Positions 61,984 through 64,000 of a stretch of 64,000 nt of DNA are shown piece after piece. Under the pieces are notes generated by a model that was given only the letters and a program-made list of their open reading frames with translations, ran no database searches and was not told the DNA's origin. The position numbers and the translations under genes were made by a program. How positions within the stretch are numbered: position 1 is the stretch's first letter; each line of letters begins with the position of its first letter. This DNA comes from Priestia megaterium NBRC 15308 = ATCC 14581. GTDB taxonomy: Bacteria > Bacillota > Bacilli > Bacillales > Bacillaceae_H. Location of the stretch: assembly GCF_000832985.1 (NCBI RefSeq), contig NZ_CP009920.1, forward strand, positions 4,644,501 to 4,708,500, in the 5' to 3' direction.

Positions 61984-62249
61984 ACAGAATGGGTATTAAA
62001 AAACTGTTGGGTTCTGTGCTTATTCTTTATAGGCAGGGTCTTAAGGAACCTACCCTAATATTGATTTAGTCTAGAAAAAGCAAATTTATAGCATTAAGTC
62101 ATTATTTATATAAAACAGCCTACATTCTAAGTGTTTAATACAAAGAATTTAGGCTGTTTCTTAAAAATCGTAAATATTTAATGATTACTTTCACTAGGAA
62201 TAAAATTAACTTCAAGGTACATAAATTTAATGAGTTAATATTAAGTGTT
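61984..62249. other. Intergenic region between convergent genes
   Basis: Holds one clear hairpin (62113-62159) and otherwise no gene. Confidence 0.4.
62113..62159. terminator. Terminator hairpin
   Basis: AAACAGCCTA...ATTCT and AGAAT...TAGGCTGTTT; suits the end of the FAD oxidoreductase gene. Confidence 0.7.
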
Positions 62250-63038
62250 TTACCATTTATACTTATTAACGACAAATATTCTCTGTCTCCACTGCAATTT
62301 GATCCAACTAAAAATCGTATAAATCATAACCCTGTTGAAACCATGTGCTCCCATGTCTAATAACTCAGCTAAATGATCAGCATAATATCTGATGACTTCA
62401 GCCGTTACCCTTTCAAAAGATAAATAATAAAATAATATGTTTTCCTCTTCATAGTAACTCACTTCAAATAGGTTGGTTTCAGAATATATGTGGCCAAAGG
62501 ATGCATTTTCTTGCAAACTTCTTTTCCAATAATATATTCTATACTTTTCAACTACTCCTCCAAGCTGACTTCTTATTAACCCCAGTTGATCCAAGATATG
62601 TTGCATCCAAAGTGCCCTAGTATGGTCAACTATTCGAATATGAGGAGGACACACAGTTTTATGTTGCAGTGATGATATGTCAATTAGCCTTTCTATTCTA
62701 ATATCTTTCCAGGCATCACAATCCAAAAAAAGAATACTTTTTGAACATTGCATGTCTTCCTGCCCTGTTCCAGCACATAATTTATGTTGAATCTCATCAT
62801 TTTCCTCTATAAATTCCTGTGCACTTCTACACTTGTTAATCCATTTTACAATATCATCCTGAAAGGGTTTATTAGCTCCCCTCTTTGACTCAATAAAGAC
62901 TGCTTCAAAACGTTGTTTACAAGGATCCCAAAATGAAGCAACAGAATCCATAGATATTGTATCGTCATCTATAACATCATCTTCATCAGAAGTTTCTTCA
63001 CCTCTCCTTTTAAAGTCTTGATTTTTCAAAGCTAACAA
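62250..63038 (-). CDS. Unknown protein, N-terminus probably lost or frameshifted
   Basis: 262 residues; first start is a TTG at 63038 without a ribosome-binding site. The protein begins with an acidic stretch (EETSDEDDVIDDDTISMDS) and has a soluble domain with FEAVFIESKRGANKPFQDDI, which looks nuclease-like (E-S-K in a strand), and a Trp/Tyr-rich C-terminus. The adjacent upstream sequence in another frame (63139 down to about 63040) reads GFKGTTQISLENWWRRDEDY then FVHFLNGSG, and would join it by a one-base change. Family not recognised. Confidence 0.55.
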   Translation of the reverse strand: MLALKNQDFKRRGEETSDEDDVIDDDTISMDSVASFWDPCKQRFEAVFIESKRGANKPFQDDIVKWINKCRSAQEFIEENDEIQHKLCAGTGQEDMQCSKSILFLDCDAWKDIRIERLIDISSLQHKTVCPPHIRIVDHTRALWMQHILDQLGLIRSQLGGVVEKYRIYYWKRSLQENASFGHIYSETNLFEVSYYEEENILFYYLSFERVTAEVIRYYADHLAELLDMGAHGFNRVMIYTIFSWIKLQWRQRIFVVNKYKW

Positions 63039-63278
63039 CCCGAACCATTTAAAAAATGGACAAAATAATCTTCATCTCTCCGCCACCAGTTCTCTAGGCT
63101 AATTTGTGTAGTTCCTTTAAAGCCGTTTCCTAGCCTTGCCTAAAGCATAAAATTTGATTTTGTGTATAAAGGAAAATAATATAGATATATCGAGAATTAT
63201 CAATATCCTTTTGTTCGATTTGTTTGTACGCATTCAAGGCAAAATAGATTTTAATAAGATTAGAAAGGGCGGACACCG
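63039..63278. other. Spacer with possible 5' part of the broken gene and arsR promoter
   Basis: On the minus strand 63139-63040 carries a coding-like frame (see the previous gene). On the plus strand the second half should hold the promoter of the ArsR-type gene. Confidence 0.4.
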
Positions 63279-63620
63279 TTGAATCGGGAATCAAATATGA
63301 TAAATGACGAACAGGCAGTTGAAATTTTCAAGGCTCTGTCAAATCAAATCAGAGTAAATATTCTGCAAATGTTGAAAGAACCGGATAATAATTTTTCCCC
63401 GCAGGCCCATGTCATCAAAGAAAAGGGCTTTGATGGCGGGGTTTGTGTTAGTGATATTCGTAGCAAAGTAGGACTATCACAGTCTACTACCTCCCAGTAT
63501 TTGTCTATCCTATTACAAAGCGGGATGGTGGAAATGAAACGAATCGGACAATGGACTTATTATCGACGCAATGAGGAAACCATTAAACAGCTTGAAAAAT
63601 ATATAGGCTTAAAAATATAA
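63279..63620 (+). CDS. ArsR-type winged-helix regulator
   Basis: 113 residues from the TTG at 63279 after AAAGGGCGG; an ATG at 63297 is the alternative. The winged helix contains EIFKALSNQIRVNILQMLKE, VSDIRSKVGLSQSTTSQYLS and the wing RIGQWTYYRRN. The single Cys in GGVCVSDI is at the place of the metal site in some ArsR/SmtB proteins, but the full metal set is absent. It probably controls the flavin oxidoreductase gene that starts 20 bases downstream. Confidence 0.85.
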   Translation: MNRESNMINDEQAVEIFKALSNQIRVNILQMLKEPDNNFSPQAHVIKEKGFDGGVCVSDIRSKVGLSQSTTSQYLSILLQSGMVEMKRIGQWTYYRRNEETIKQLEKYIGLKI

Positions 63621-63640
63621 CCTTTTAAGGAGGACCAAGA

Positions 63641-64000
63641 GTGAGTTTTCAAAATCATCGTGCCTATAACAGCATGTACCAGAAAGACAAAATGACACTC
63701 GGATTTATCCTCCCGACTGCCAGGATGTCTAAAGATCCGATTATGGAGAATCAGCTGGAGCTTGCCCGTAAAATTGAGGAATATGGCTTTGCTTCATTAT
63801 GGCTCCGTGATATTACGATGCAGAATTTGAATATTGATGATAACGGCCAAAAGTACGATTTATGGATTTATTTGACGTATCTTGCTGCCTATACAAAACA
63901 CATTGCGTTAGTGACAGGAAGTGTAGTTCTCCCTTTGCGCCACCCTGTCAGGGTAGCCAAGGAAGCTGCATCAATTGATCAATTGTTTCCAGGTCGATTG
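63641..64000 (+). CDS. Luciferase-like (LLM class) flavin-dependent oxidoreductase, partial at window edge
   Basis: Starts at a GTG with AAGGAGG 7 bases upstream and runs off the window; 120 residues are visible. MTLGFILPTARMSKDPIMEN at about 18-37, KIEEYGFASLWLRDI and SVVLPLRHPVRVAKEAASID are typical of the bacterial luciferase-like TIM barrel that uses reduced FMN. Substrate unknown. Together with the ArsR-type gene it forms a likely two-gene unit. Confidence 0.85.
   Translation, partial: MSFQNHRAYNSMYQKDKMTLGFILPTARMSKDPIMENQLELARKIEEYGFASLWLRDITMQNLNIDDNGQKYDLWIYLTYLAAYTKHIALVTGSVVLPLRHPVRVAKEAASIDQLFPGRL

Overview
The window reads as the chromosome of a low-GC, endospore-forming Bacillaceae, most likely the Priestia (Bacillus) megaterium group. 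Support comes from a spore-coat transglutaminase (Tgl), an alpha/beta-type small acid-soluble spore protein, CwlO, a yhfK-lcfB gene pair, an intact pxpA-ycsG-ycsI-pxpB-pxpC (kip) operon, glutamate decarboxylase, and a secreted GH13 amylase whose 520-residue size and architecture fit the known B. megaterium enzyme. The species name is inference; I could not run a search. No rRNA, tRNA or CRISPR array was seen.

Layout. 0-8.7 kb: ordinary chromosomal genes (Tgl, DinB-like, DUF378, BtuF-like binding protein, FabZ, Nudix/CoA diphosphatase, yhfK, lcfB, MarR regulator), mostly single genes closed by clear hairpin terminators. 8.97-10.65 kb: an intact ISL3-family insertion sequence with 26-bp terminal repeats and an 8-bp target duplication, inserted upstream of a VanW-family gene. 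11.8-20.5 kb: acyl-CoA synthetase, a protein with an internal tandem duplication, a recombinase remnant, a KapD-like exonuclease, a lipoprotein and glutamate decarboxylase. 20.6-31.8 kb: a ribosomal-protection-type GTPase gene broken by one base in a homopolymer, an FNT-family channel behind a leader terminator, a FAD oxidase/half-MFS operon behind a large dyad, a chemotaxis receptor with a textbook sigma-D promoter, and small genes. 32-35 kb: two phosphoesterases, a Mug-type glycosylase and CwlO.

35.6-44 kb is the most coherent system. An uptake-plus-hydrolysis operon for 5-oxoproline (PxpA, NRAMP-like YcsG, YcsI, PxpB, PxpC) runs straight into private copies of the biotin carboxyl carrier protein and biotin carboxylase. 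An IclR (KipR-like) regulator and a HemD-like protein follow, and a dyad that suits an IclR operator lies upstream of pxpA. Divergently, the amylase gene carries two sequences that match the CcpA cre consensus.

45.8-64 kb is more accessory. It holds PsiE, SASP, peroxiredoxin, an ASCH protein, an MFS/LysR pair, and a redox cluster (aldo/keto reductase, atypical SDR, QorB-like reductase with divergent HxlR regulator). Between these lies a graveyard of gene fragments: M4 protease, class II aldolase, zinc-finger protein, DJ-1/PfpI, MccB, BioY, and a decayed IS150-type IS3 element with recognisable ends. The window ends inside a luciferase-like flavin oxidoreductase that follows an ArsR-type regulator.

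Start sites were moved from the longest frame to the best ribosome-binding site where the sequence justified it; several genes use TTG or GTG.
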